This document shows positions 31,700-42,270 of a stretch of DNA of 64,000 nucleotides, piece by piece. Within the stretch, counting starts at the first letter, position 1, and each line of letters opens with the position of its first letter. Under the pieces are notes generated by a model. That model was given only the letters and a program-made list of their open reading frames with translations, was not told the DNA's origin and did no database searches. Source of the stretch: Sacculina carcini (Eukaryota > Arthropoda > Thecostraca > Sacculinidae). The stretch covers positions 7,060,501 through 7,124,500 of the forward strand of contig OU696588.1 of NCBI GenBank assembly GCA_916048095.2. The letters run 5' to 3'. The translations under genes and the position numbers were made by a program.

Positions 31700-34600
31700 A
31701 TGAACGAGAACCAAGTCCCGGTAAGCCCTCCAGACGAATCGGATGTTAACCGTGTTTCCGTCAAGCCGCCAGGCTTCATGGAAGGCGCGGTTGACGGATG
31801 GTTCGTCATTATGGAGGCACAATTTCATCTCCAGCGGATTACCTCCGAGGTTACCCAATTCTATATTGTAATTTCATCGCTCCCACCGAATGTCGTCCGG
31901 CGGATATCGCTATCCTGCATGCAGCAAAAGACCTACACAACTCTTAAAGAGGAAGTGGTCCGACTCTTCGAAAAGAATAAGTCCGAGCTCTTTGAGGAAC
32001 TATGTCGCAGCAGCCTCTGGCCGGCCGCCCATCCGACGTACTGAGTGAGCTGTAAGCGATCGCAACCCGGGCTGGCGCGTCGGACGAACTGGTGAGACAC
32101 AGGTTCATCAAATCTCTGCCGGGAACCGTCGGTACCGTCGTGGCGGCGCTGAAAGATCTGTCTCTTTCCCAAGCAGCTAAACTTGCTGATGAGCTGCTGC
32201 CCATCGCCAGCAATGTTCCATGTCTGTCCGTGCCGGCCGTTCCTTCACCGAAACAACGGACGGATCACCGCAGTTTTAACAATGTGCCGGGAACGACTCC
32301 GCCGACGCTGCAGCCTTTTCACCAGGGACAGAGGCCACAGGTATGCCGCGCTCACATATTTTATGGTGTACATGCCCGCACGTGCAAGCCTTGGTGTCAG
32401 TGGCCCAGGAAATCTCCAAACTTGCGGATGCAGCCGTCTTCCAGATCGTCGTCACCGGCACCTGCTGTACGTTCGCGAGCGCCATTGCCGTCGCAATCAC
32501 CGCCGGAAAACTAAGCCGGCAGGCCATGGTTGCTGCACCGAATGGTCTGCCGCTTCTTACAGTCGCAGCTCGTGTAGGCACCAACTGGCTCAACTTCGTT
32601 GTTGACACTGGCGCCGGAGTGTCTATCATCCCGTACAGGGCAGTATCTTCTTCACTGCAGCCAACTTCTGTGCGACTCTCGACTGCCACCGGTCAACCCA
32701 TGTCAGTACATGGCGAAGTCCGGCTGAACGTCGTACTGCACAAACTTCGGCGCACCTTCTCGTGGACGTTTGTTGTCACGGACGCTGTGGTGCCGCTGCT
32801 CGGTCATTATTTCCTGAGTCATTTCAGGCTGGTCGTGGACTGCCATCAGGGCTGTATTCGTGACACCACCACGTCGCTGCGGGTGCCAGCCAAAGCCAGC
32901 GGTGAGCTTCCTGTTGGGCTGGTGGTCAATGATCTCAGCCATCTTCCAGCCGTTGTTCGTCAACTCCTGGCCTCACATCCAGCTCTACTGGCGGCCCGGT
33001 CTCCACGCGACGTCGTGATGCCTGTACGTCACACCATAGACACCGGCAGTGCCGCGCCAGTGTTCGCCCCTCCTCGTCGCCTGACGCCTGAAAAGTAAAA
33101 AGCCGCGAAGGCCGTCTTTGATGACCTCATGCAGGCTGGCGTCGTCCGTCGCTCCAACTCGCCGTGGGCTTCTCCGCTCCACATGGTTGCCAAGAAGACA
33201 TCAGGCGAGTGGCGCATCACGGGTGACTACCGAGCGCTGAACGTCAAGGCAGTACCCGACCGATTCCCGATACCTCACATCCAGGATCTGTGGGCGCATC
33301 TGGACGGCATGAAGGTGTTCTCAAAATTAGACCTGCTCCAGGCGTATCACCAGGTGCCGATGAGTGATGTAGACATCGCTAAAACGGCGGTTGTTACGCC
33401 CTTCGGCCTATTCGAGTACCTGTTCATGCCATTGGGCCTGCGGAACGCCGGCACCACTTTCCAGCGCCTCATGAACACCATTCTCGCCGACTTGAAGTGT
33501 ACCTTCATGTACCTCGACGACGTGCTCGTGTTTTCCGCTGATGCAGAGCAGCACGCCCGCGACCTGGCTGCCGTGTTTGAAGTGTTCGAGAAGTTCGGTC
33601 GGCGCTTGTCTCTTGGCAAGTGCTCCTTCATGCAAAACAGCCTGGACTTTCTTGGACATCGTATCACTTCTGCCGGCGTTCGTCCACCAGCCGACAAGGT
33701 CGCCGCCATCTCGGAGTTTCCGCAGCCGAGCGACTCTGCATCTCTTCGACGCTTTCTCGGCATGATCGGGTTCTACCGGAGGATGATCCCCGGCTTCGCC
33801 AACATTGTTCATCCGTTGTCGGAGCGGACCAGACTCGAACCAAATGCCAAGAAGCTGGATCTCAGCGAGAGAGAGCAGGCCGCCTTCAATGACGTCAAAC
33901 AGGCGCTGCAGAACGCCTGCACACTGCCTCATCCGCAGCTGGACTGTGCACATCTCCAATTAGTAACGGACTGCTCTTCTACGGCAGCGGGTGCCGCTCT
34001 TCACCAGATGGTGGACGGCGCACCACAGCCAATATCTTCTTATTTTTTCAAAGAAGTTGTCCGCTGCACAACAGAAATACTCAGTCTACGACCGAGAGCT
34101 GCTGGCGGCGTATTACGCGGTCGTGCACTTCCGGCACTACTTGGAGGGTCGATCGGTGACTCTGTTGACGGACCACAAGCCACTAGTGTCGGCTTTCACT
34201 AGCCCGAAGGTGGCCAAATCGGATCGTCAGCAGAGACACTGGTCGTACATCACCGAGTATGTGTCGGATGTGCAGCACATCAAGGGCTCCGACAACATGG
34301 TGGCCGACTGTCTCTCGCGCAGCGCTCACGCCGTCCAGGCAGATGTTTACGACCTGCCAGGTATAGCTCGGGTACAAGCTGAAGAACCAGAGACGAAGGC
34401 TGCTGCCACCTCATTGACACCATTCAATATGTCTGGAGACAAACGTATTATGTGCGACACGGCAACACCGCACCCCAGGCCGTTTTTGCCCAAAATGTGC
34501 CGACTACCGGTCTTTGAGCAAATGCACGGTCTGTGCCATCCAGGCACAGCGGCCAGTGTAAAAATGCTCAAGTCTCGCTACGTCTGGCCGAATATGGAGG

Positions 34601-35688
34601 CGGATATCAAAACATGGGTGCGCAACTGTGCCGCATGTCAACAGGCAAAAATAACACGTCACACCAAGTCGCCGCTGGCCGACTTCACGGTGTCAAGTGC
34701 GCGCTTTGAATGCGTCCACCTGGACATCGTGGGACCATTACCGCCGGCCACCTCACGCAACCACCCATTTGCCACACCATACAGATATATTCTAACGTGC
34801 ATTGACCGCGCGAGTCGCTGGCCAGAAGCGGTCCCGTTGACTGATATCACCGCCGCGTCCGTCGCTGAAGTTTTTTTTCACTCACTGGGTGTCGCGGTTC
34901 GGAGTCCCACTGCGTGTGGTTACCGCGGGAGCCAGTTCGAATCGGAATTGTTTCGCGAGCTGTCACAGCTAGTGGGATTCCACCGAGTGAGAACTACTGC
35001 ATATCACCCTCAATATAACGGACTCCTGGAACGGCTTCATCGCGTGATCAAGAGTGCCATCATGGCCCGTCGTCAGTGCTGGCTCTCGGCGCTGCCTGTA
35101 GTGATGCTGGGCGTCCGAATGCTGCCCACCGAATCCGGCATCTCTCCGTTTACAGCCGTCACCGGGGGCTACCTGCTGTGTCCACGAGTTCCGACGGGCG
35201 ATACCGTCTCGATCAAGACGCAGCACGAGTTCGTGATGGATTTGACCCGAAGGATGCAGGAAGTAGACTTCCACAGCATGTCGGCCGGCACGGCTCATTG
35301 TACACCGTCGACCTACGTGCCGCCGCGATTGATGACTTGCGATCAGGTGTGGGTGCGCGTGGACCGAGTCCGCCAACCACTGGAGGCACCGTATCGCGGT
35401 CCTTTCCGTGTCATATCCAGATCGCCGAAGGTGTTCCGAATCGAGTTACCTACCGGCACTACCGAAACCATCTCTATTGACCGTCTAAAGCCGGCGTTCG
35501 TCAAGAGTCCGCAGCCGCTGTCGTCAGCACCTGTTCCACGGTCGCCAATGCCGGCCGCCAGGCGAGCACCACCCCAGTCTCGACCCGCGCCGGTGCCCGC
35601 TCCGCGCACCTCGGCGCCAAGAACTGTTCGCACCAGAGCGGGCCGCGCCGTCACGTTTAAACAACAACCAGATTTTTCCTATTTCTAG
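31700..35688 (+). CDS. Gag-pol region of the Gypsy in LINE copy B
   Basis: Gag starts at the ATG at 31700 (MNENQVPVSPPDESD; then PPGFMEGAVDGWFVIMEAQF). Protease is near 32600 (FVVDTGAGVSIIPY). Reverse transcriptase lies at about 33110-33720 (VFSKLDLLQAYHQVPM, FMYLDDVLVFS), RNase H about 33960-34340 (KYSVYDRELLAAYYAV; ends ADCLSRSAHAV). Integrase runs about 34480-35500 (HPGTAASVKML, CAACQQ, HLDIVGPLPP, NGLLERLHRVIK, CDQVWVRVDRV), with a proline-rich basic tail to 35688. It is related to the Gypsy at 16201 but its LTRs differ. Fossil with a few breaks. Confidence 0.9.
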
Positions 35689-36933
35689 CGGGCAACTAGT
35701 GTGCCAGCTGACATATTTTCTTGTGTGTTTTTCTTACTGTTATCATGTATTTAATTGTGGGGTTTAGACGTCTCAAGACGTTTAGCGTCCTTGCTTTCCT
35801 TGGGCGCTCCCGTTCCTTTTCATTTGAGTGATCAGTGTCCTATGTATACATCTCCTATATGTGTGTGTTTCCATATTGTCCTTGTTTCCATGATTCCAGG
35901 CTTGTGTTGGACTTTTTGTGCGGTACATGGGCCAATTTTTCAATGATTGCTGAATGAATGATTTGTATGGGTGCATTCCTTGATGTGTGGATGTGGGTGT
36001 GTGTTTTGTGTGCATGTGTGCTTGCTGTGATATGATTGCATATCTACGTATGATTGATTTTTGTATGCTTGAATTTGATTGGTGAGTGCCTGCGTGCTAT
36101 TTGTGTGTGCACGTGTCCCTGTGTGTATGTCTGATATTGTGTGACTGTGTAATATACGTACTGATCTGTTTGTGACTTTGTTTAGTTATTTTCAGATTAT
36201 ATTTGTACTGCAGAATCATTCATTTTTCCTGTGGACCGACGTGTGCGTCCTCACCGGCTCACTCCGCTCGTGGTGGAGCACTGTGATATTGTATTCTACT
36301 TGTGATCTCACATTCTGTCCTTTTCCGCTGTTATCATTGTAAAGATGTCCTGGTCGTGTGATATGTGAGTAACTCTTTTGTGTGAACTCACGTATGTTTA
36401 TTACTTGAGTTTATTGATGCGAATGTCTTTCCGGATGTTCTGGCGTACTTTCGCGCCATTTGTCGTCGTTTGTTGTGAGTGTCTTGTGCTTTTGAATGTG
36501 TTGAATGGATGAATGATGCACCTCGTCTGATTGAGTGAATGTATGAATGATGCGTATGTGAGTTCTACTGTATGCTTGAGGTGCATGAATGTTCTGCGAG
36601 TGTGAATGTGTGTGAAAGTGTGTTGCCACTGTTTAATTTCATGTGCCCGGAGTGTTGATGTTATTCCTGTGTTTGGAACGTGTTTGCGTCCTTTCCTTGC
36701 GATACTGTATCACGTTTCATTTGCTGTTCCATACACCTCCAGTCATTATAGTTATCCATAACTTCCTGCTCTTGTATTGGTGTTCGTCATAACGCGCTAC
36801 TATTGTCGCCTAATCTGTGTTTTCTTTTGTTTCAGATGAAGAGTCAATTTTTTTTTATAGAAATCTTAGGATGATCTCGTGATGTTCGCAGTGAATTTCT
36901 CAGCTACATGCTCCGCATATGGCGGGGGAGTGT
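35689..36933 (+). other. 3' untranslated part of the Gypsy element
   Basis: About 1.2 kb, T- and G-rich, with no convincing frame. It ends with the purine tract before the 3' LTR. Confidence 0.6.
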
Positions 36934-37407
36934 TGTAGCGCCTGCGTCGCCTTGATTTTATTATCTTTTCTTTGGTCTTACTTCGCGCGTTATTCGAAAT
37001 TGTTTATTATTCATTTGTTTCCTTTTCCTCGTTTTTCCAGTATTAATTCCTTTCCACCCAAAACATTAATATTCTTTTGGGGCCGAATTTGAATCTCTTG
37101 TTATTAATTTAGGTTTCGCTGCAGGGTTTCCGGGCGTACATTGTTTATATATTGGTTCAGTTAGTGATCTTAATTATCTCTCTAATCTCCTATGGCTTAT
37201 TCAATTTATCGCTGTATTATTTATTTCATGATGTTTTGTTATTTTGTTCTTTGTTCCACTGCCCTGGGTCAATGACCTGTATGCTGATTGGTCAAAATTC
37301 AGCTCCGCCGTGACCCAGGGTATAAAAAGGATAACAATACAGGAAACGGCCTTATTCGCAACCGACCACTCACGTGTTTTTCATTTGTGACAACCAAACC
37401 CGCCATA
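36934..37407 (+). repeat. 3' LTR (474 bp)
   Basis: Pairs with 30993-31465. LINE sequence resumes at 37408. Confidence 0.93.
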
Positions 37408-37768
37408 GAGCCATGATTCTCAATCAAATTCAGAAACAAGATAAATAATTCAAGCATATAACCTGAAACAAAAGAAAGATTAATTGACTTAAACAAAAAA
37501 CAGTCTTATAAGTAAATGAATGAGTTCGCAAGAAGAAAATATCCGCCTTTAAAAAGGCAAATATTATCAATGAACAAAACGAGTAATTGAAAATCAAAAT
37601 AACGCTAAATCAAATATTATAATAAAACAACTGAAATACAACTCAAGGAACACTCAGCGTTAGCAGAAAGCAGAATCTGTCGTCGGTGAGCGTCAGCGAA
37701 GCGTAGACAGCTGGGCGCGAACGAGCGACGGTAAACACATGCACACTCAGCGAGGGTTAGTCAGAGAC
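37408..37768 (-). mobile_element. CR1-like LINE copy B, 5' piece
   Basis: Matches the 5' UTR of copy A (21775-22126) almost throughout and ends at the same base pattern, TCAGAGAC. Beyond it lies jockey sequence. Confidence 0.9.
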
Positions 37769-38229
37769 TGAAGACTGAGAGACTGGTGCTCATAATCGAC
37801 ACCCTCTAGCGCACGACAGAGCAGAACACCTCTGGCGTGGTTCAATGTCGAGTGCGCACACACCGAGATGGGGGTGCTCACCCAACGCTTGTTTTCGCCC
37901 GTACCCACGCGATAACGGAAAGTGGTTGTATTTATCGCGCGGGCGGCTGCCGTCTCAGTGCCGTATTTCACCATCAATGATCCATTTCTCTGCCGGCTGG
38001 CTTCGAGAGTCACGTCTTCGATGCTCCTGAATCCATCCAGACGACGGAACTGGTTCAAAAATGACAGCTTTGTCAACTCATCGGTGCTGGCAAACACCAA
38101 CACCATCGGAGTGGGAACAACACGAGTGTCGTCCTGGTCGTGTCTCAATGTACGACCAACTTTCGGCGGCCGTGACCGATCGCCCGATGGACGACCAGCA
38201 GTTGGGGTAGTTGTAGGTTTTGACGCCAT
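37769..38229 (-). CDS. Jockey ORF1, N-terminal and middle part (truncated)
   Basis: I choose ATG 38229 (MASKPTTTPTAGRPSGDR); an earlier in-frame start at 38262 is possible. The middle carries VTLEASRQRNGSLMVKY and ISVCAHSTLNHARGVLLCR, the pattern of the RNA-binding ORF1 of jockey/I LINEs just before its CCHC knuckles. The knuckles are absent because the reading frame runs into the 5' end of LINE copy B after ALEGVDYEH. ORF1 normally coats the LINE RNA; this copy could not make a whole protein. Confidence 0.7.
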
Positions 38230-38944
38230 GAATTGTTTGTTTGTCTCTGCGCACACGACCACCCACCTCTACACGGGGCCCTACTGGGGGGACGGGCAGA
38301 GCCAACATGGGATACCACGCCAGTGGTGGTGCGCGCTGTACGGGCACCGAATACTCCTGAGCTCGCTGCGAGCTCCGCCCGGTACGAGTACACGGGAGCT
38401 ACAGCGCCGGGCCCGGAGCAGTGACCCCCACCGGTCCATCTGGACTCGGTAGCTGCAGCGCCACTTCAAACGGCGGACACTGCACCGGGCGGGACCCCCC
38501 TCGAGCACCAGGCACCTCACCCTTGACCCTTTTGAGCCCGATCCTGCCGCCCGTGCCGGCGTCGGACCATTCTCTCCACTGTCGACGAGCCAAACAGCGG
38601 CCCCGTTGGGGTTCGACGCGCAGGACAAAGACGAGTGTTGCGTCACGCCACCACTATACCCCGGGTGACGTGACACTCGGCGGCCAGCATCCTATTTGTC
38701 GATACAACGAGGGAGGGTTTCCAGATGGCCGTTGGCTGCTAAACAGCTCATCCGCCCTTTGACAGGTCTTGTTTTTCTTCCTGCTGGGTGTCTGGCCACC
38801 CTCCTCACTGACATAGGCCGATGTAGGGCCGGATTAGCTGCTGACATTCCGACCATGCGGCTGGTTGTACCGGGTCTTATGTTACCAGTAGTAGGCCGAA
38901 GCCTGACCAGACATGTCTGCCTTTAGTCGCCTTTTACGACACGA
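37769..38944 (-). mobile_element. Jockey-type LINE, 5' end and ORF1
   Basis: On the minus strand it begins near 38944 with GTCGTAAAAGGCGACTAAAG, a start often seen in arthropod jockey-type LINEs, then about 700 bp of GC-rich 5' region, then ORF1. LINE copy B cuts it at 37768. It is probably the 5' part of the same insertion whose 3' part lies at 9667-16132, because AAATCACGCACATG abuts both outer ends. Confidence 0.7.
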
Positions 38945-39030
38945 ACAAAATCACGCACATGAACAAAATCTGCTGCCAGACGGTGACAATTCTGATTCAC
39001 GCTCAAATTCCTGTGTCTCTATTTCACTGA
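38945..39030 (-). mobile_element. Scrap of Gypsy integrase
   Basis: Reverse complement of about 61410-61495 in the decayed Gypsy (both share GTGAAATAGAGACAC and CTGGCAGCAGATTTTG). It is joined to BEL/Pao sequence near 39024. Confidence 0.75.
38948..38961. repeat. Proposed target-site duplication of the jockey LINE, right copy
   Basis: AAATCACGCACATG, identical to 9653-9666, with one extra A before it. Confidence 0.55.
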
Positions 39031-41003
39031 CGCCGGGCATCAGTAATCCAGTCGCTACGAGACAATAACTCTGAAGCAGATACTCCACGTGTTAGTAAAT
39101 CTGCAGGATTATCCTTACCTTTCACATGACACCAGCAAGCAGTGTTCGTGAAATTTTGAATTTCCGCGACTCGATTGGCTACAAACTGCTTCCAGGCAGT
39201 AGGTGAGCGTTTGATCCATGGTAGCGCCACCATTGAATCAGTCCAACGATATATGGTGTCAGCAGGCAAGCACAAAGAATCGCGCACAAAAACAAGTAAT
39301 CGAGCAGCAAAGACACAAACAATCAATTCAAGTCTGGGAAAACTCACTTTTTTCAACGGAGCCACTCGGGCTTTTGATAGGACAATAGAAAAATCACAAC
39401 CATTAGCATGACATCTTCTCATGTAAACTCAGCCCCATATCCACATTCCGATGCATCTCCAAGTGCGTGAATTTCAATTTTGTCTCCATTTTTCCAGCCA
39501 TCAAGAAAATAGCAACGAGGAATGTTAAGTTGTTCGAGATAGGTGATTCCTGAAAGCCAGATTATAAACGTATTGCAGCAGTCAGGAGGTATCTGCTCAT
39601 CCCAATCAAGTCCCATGCGCCACAAATCCTGAAATAAGCATTTGGCTCTCATTAGAAACGGATTGATGAAACCCAGCGGATAAAAAATTCGAGAAATGTA
39701 ACTTAACACGACACGTTTTGTAATCACAAAATCATCTCCATCAGTGAAACTGCCAAAAGTGAACAAATCATTTTTGGATGACCAATTGACACCCAAAACT
39801 TTCACAAATTGATGAGAATTGTCATCACAAGACAAAATAACTTTGTCCAACACAAGCGTACTATTTGATTTCAATTTCATCAGTGACATACCAGCGGTCT
39901 CAAATATGTTTCTGGCTTCAGTAAACATTTCAAGGCCAGTCTCTTCCGAGTCTGCTCCACTAAGCCAATCATCCACGTACATTTTAGAACGCAGCTCGTT
40001 CACTACATGACTTTCAAGAACGCTTGACAAGTGATGACGTATGGTAGCGTTCAACAAGAAGGGGCTGCAGTTAACGCCGAAAGTAACGCGATTGAAACGA
40101 ATTACTTTCACCCTACCATCCACAATCCAAAGAAAACGGTGGACGTCACGATCACTGGGGTCATCGTTGATCACGATCAACTCATCGTTAGACGTACAAG
40201 AACACAATTCCAATATATACACAAGACCTTTTCTTCTGGATGTATGCCCACCAAATGCTGCACATGTAAAATCTTCAGACTTCAAGACATTACAACCCGC
40301 AACTTGAGCCAGCTTATTGGTCCCTTAAGTCCTAGTAGAGCCGGTATCAAAACAATCATTAGCTCTATACGTGCCATTACGCCCCTTGACAATAATATCC
40401 GTGATGGGTAACCCAGATATTGTTTTCATGCCAAATTCACATCTGATTTGGAAGAATCAACAGTCTTTAGATTAGACGAATTTTTGTTATACGACGTATA
40501 ACAACAAATCTCGTGGTGTGAGCCTTTACAAAAACTGCAATATTTTGCACAACTGGACGACCTGTGGTCGGGGCCCAAACAACAAAAACACAACGTCTTG
40601 GCTTATAATAAAGCATGCCTCTCACCAGTAGACAAATTGATATTTTCTGGACACCTGACAACAGAATGAGACAAAGAACAAAATTTGCATTTGTTTTGAG
40701 TGGTGTGTAAAGCAACAGCAGTGTGGAATGAACGTGTTTTTGAATTATGAGATTGCCTCCTGTTTACCTTTTGATTGTTCTTTGCCGCAGCTTCGACCGC
40801 TGTTGTTGATGAAGCAGCTGCATTAGCGCCCGAACGCTCTTGCCTGTTGGTCTCGACCTCAAGGAAGTTCAGCATGAAGTCAAGGTCGCTTTCTTTTCCA
40901 TCGCTAATTCGTGCCCACTCGAGTCTGACATATCCAGGAAGTTTCGACAACAAAAATGGTGTCAGGAAGACTCCATACGAAGAACCACTCATTCCCAGCA
41001 CAG
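39024..41003 (-). mobile_element. BEL/Pao fragment (gag to RNase H)
   Basis: On the minus strand, gag lies at about 41001-40603 (FMLNFLEVETNRQER, then a CKFCSLSHSVVRC knuckle), a poorly kept protease region follows, then reverse transcriptase (40285-39419) and RNase H (39422-39024). The order and motifs are those of BEL/Pao, not Gypsy. No LTR is seen. It abuts Polinton sequence at about 41004. Fossil with several breaks; a second, shorter piece of the same family lies at 16133-16200 and 25113-25632. Confidence 0.9.
39419..40285 (-). CDS. BEL/Pao reverse transcriptase part
   Basis: Motifs: VTFGVNCSPFLLNATIRHHL, then SKMYVDDWLSGAD with the catalytic YVDD, then AGMSLMKLKSN and VLGVNWSSKNDLF, all characteristic of BEL/Pao. 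RNase H with DSMVALPWI follows at 39422-39024. The element it belongs to is a fossil. Confidence 0.9.
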   Translation of the reverse strand: MKSEDFTCAAFGGHTSRRKGLVYILELCSCTSNDELIVINDDPSDRDVHRFLWIVDGRVKVIRFNRVTFGVNCSPFLLNATIRHHLSSVLESHVVNELRSKMYVDDWLSGADSEETGLEMFTEARNIFETAGMSLMKLKSNSTLVLDKVILSCDDNSHQFVKVLGVNWSSKNDLFTFGSFTDGDDFVITKRVVLSYISRIFYPLGFINPFLMRAKCLFQDLWRMGLDWDEQIPPDCCNTFIIWLSGITYLEQLNIPRCYFLDGWKNGDKIEIHALGDASECGYGAEFT

Positions 41004-41189
41004 CACAGCGTCAACAAGGGGGCTGACGATTGGCAACGTGCGAAACGCGCCGGTGGCAATGCGTATCCCTGCGTGGTGTACGACAAGGAAACACGTCGCT
41101 ACGAGCCGTTCAATGGCGAGGGATTCGAACAAGTGCTGGCCGTTGAGGCATCGGGAACCCCGAGACGCAAGAAGAGAGAAGTTTGTTGA
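41004..41189 (+). CDS. Short plus-strand frame at the Polinton edge, unknown
   Basis: About 57 codons end at 41189 (VVYDKETRRYEPFNGEGFEQ; basic end TPRRKKREVC). It faces all other Polinton genes. The 5' part is lost at the BEL junction. I do not recognise it; the codon sense and basic tail suggest the end of a real gene of the element. Confidence 0.45.
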   Translation, partial: HSVNKGADDWQRAKRAGGNAYPCVVYDKETRRYEPFNGEGFEQVLAVEASGTPRRKKREVC

Positions 41190-41317
41190 TTTCATGTTTT
41201 ACATCGTTTGGATTTATTCGGATGTTTAACCCGGCAACAAATATACATTTGAATTTACCATGTTTGTTTTATTTTGACGCGTATAATAAAAAATCACTTG
41301 TTGAAACTGTCAATTTA

Positions 41318-41761
41318 TTAAAACGGCAACATGCGAGGCACAGGCATATACATGGCATAGACGATTTTTCCAAAGTATTGACATCTAACAAGGGCACAGT
41401 TGGTGGGGAACGTATGGTCATATGGGCATGGCGTAACGTATGTGATTGGAGTGGTTCGAAAACTTGAAGCGAATTCTGGTGGTAGGACATCTTCCAAGTT
41501 TTCAATGTTGAGGGTGAGAAGTTCCGATAGGCGGTGAGCTTTGTCCAAGCCCTTGGCGTGAATCCGATCAGGAGCTAAGCTCTGGATGAGACGAGTGGCG
41601 TCCCGCAGCTTGCGCTCGTACTTTGTTGTGCTGTAGGGGTTGTAATGGTAGTCCAGTCCGTGCAGCTTGGCGGTCAAATACGTGAAATGTCTGCGCCGTT
41701 CAGGGTTGAAAACCTGCCGTGGTGCAGGCAGTATTGTGTGCCACATATACCCGGACATCAT
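41318..41761 (-). CDS. Polinton protein of unknown function (147 aa)
   Basis: Starts at ATG 41761, overlapping the protease stop by four bases (ATGA). Motifs include RRRHFTYLTAKLHGLDYHY and KAHRLSELLTLNIENLEDVL. No domain recognised. The tight coupling to the protease implies co-expression. Confidence 0.6.
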   Translation of the reverse strand: MMSGYMWHTILPAPRQVFNPERRRHFTYLTAKLHGLDYHYNPYSTTKYERKLRDATRLIQSLAPDRIHAKGLDKAHRLSELLTLNIENLEDVLPPEFASSFRTTPITYVTPCPYDHTFPTNCALVRCQYFGKIVYAMYMPVPRMLPF

Positions 41762-42270
41762 GTCGTATATGGCCAGCTCCTTGACGATGAGTTGTGATTC
41801 CTAATATTGAAACCCTTCGCAGTCGATAAGGATAACCATACCGTCTCCACAAGTCGATTGCTGACGTGCAATTCGTCAGTGAAGCACGCGACGAAATCTT
41901 GCAGATTCCAGCAGGCGTCAGACAATGACACAAATAGAGCACAGTAATGTCCGCAAACGTCGGTCTCAGCAGCTTGAATGATGCGTGTGCTCACAACACA
42001 ACATTTATAACCTCCATGCTTGCTTATAAATTCGGTAAAAGAAGGATGCCAGATGGGTGGGATGCCAGATGAATCAAATAATTGAAGAGTTTCACCATCC
42101 CACGCAAATACCACCCAATGAAGACCGGGTTGCCAGCGATGTTGTACATTGACAACAATAGACATGCGTTGGTTGGGCGAAAACGTGAAATGTCGCAACT
42201 GATCCGAGGCCCACACATCGCAAAATGTGGGCAAAACACTCAGCAATTGTTCTGACTCGACGGCGTTCAT
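41758..42270 (-). CDS. Adenovirus-type cysteine protease of Polinton
   Basis: 170 codons. The catalytic pattern of adenain-like proteases is visible: His in GLHWVVFAWDG (about residues 50-60), acidic residue in QLFDSSG, and Cys in DVCGHYCALF (about residue 107). In adenoviruses this enzyme matures the virion proteins, and in Polintons it is thought to do the same. Its start overlaps the capsid protein's stop by four bases (ATGA), and its stop overlaps the next gene's start in the same way. Confidence 0.9.
   Translation of the reverse strand: MNAVESEQLLSVLPTFCDVWASDQLRHFTFSPNQRMSIVVNVQHRWQPGLHWVVFAWDGETLQLFDSSGIPPIWHPSFTEFISKHGGYKCCVVSTRIIQAAETDVCGHYCALFVSLSDACWNLQDFVACFTDELHVSNRLVETVWLSLSTAKGFNIRNHNSSSRSWPYTT

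Larger units (their letters stand above)
30993..37407 (+). mobile_element. Ty3/Gypsy element inside LINE copy B
   Basis: LTRs 30993-31465 and 36934-37407 (473-474 bp) start TGTAGCGCC. The flanking duplication GAGC (30989-30992, 37408-37411) restores the LINE sequence seen uninterrupted in copy A. A tRNA-Trp primer site follows the 5' LTR and a GGCGGGGGAG purine tract precedes the 3' LTR. Gag and all pol parts are present, followed by about 1.2 kb of 3' untranslated DNA. The element is broken, with a handful of breaks. The LTRs differ by only a few bases, so age is low to moderate. Confidence 0.95.

Noticed and set aside
38281-38676. 131-codon minus-strand frame
   Set aside because: No domain and opposite-frame competitors of equal length; it fits the GC-rich 5' region of the jockey LINE.
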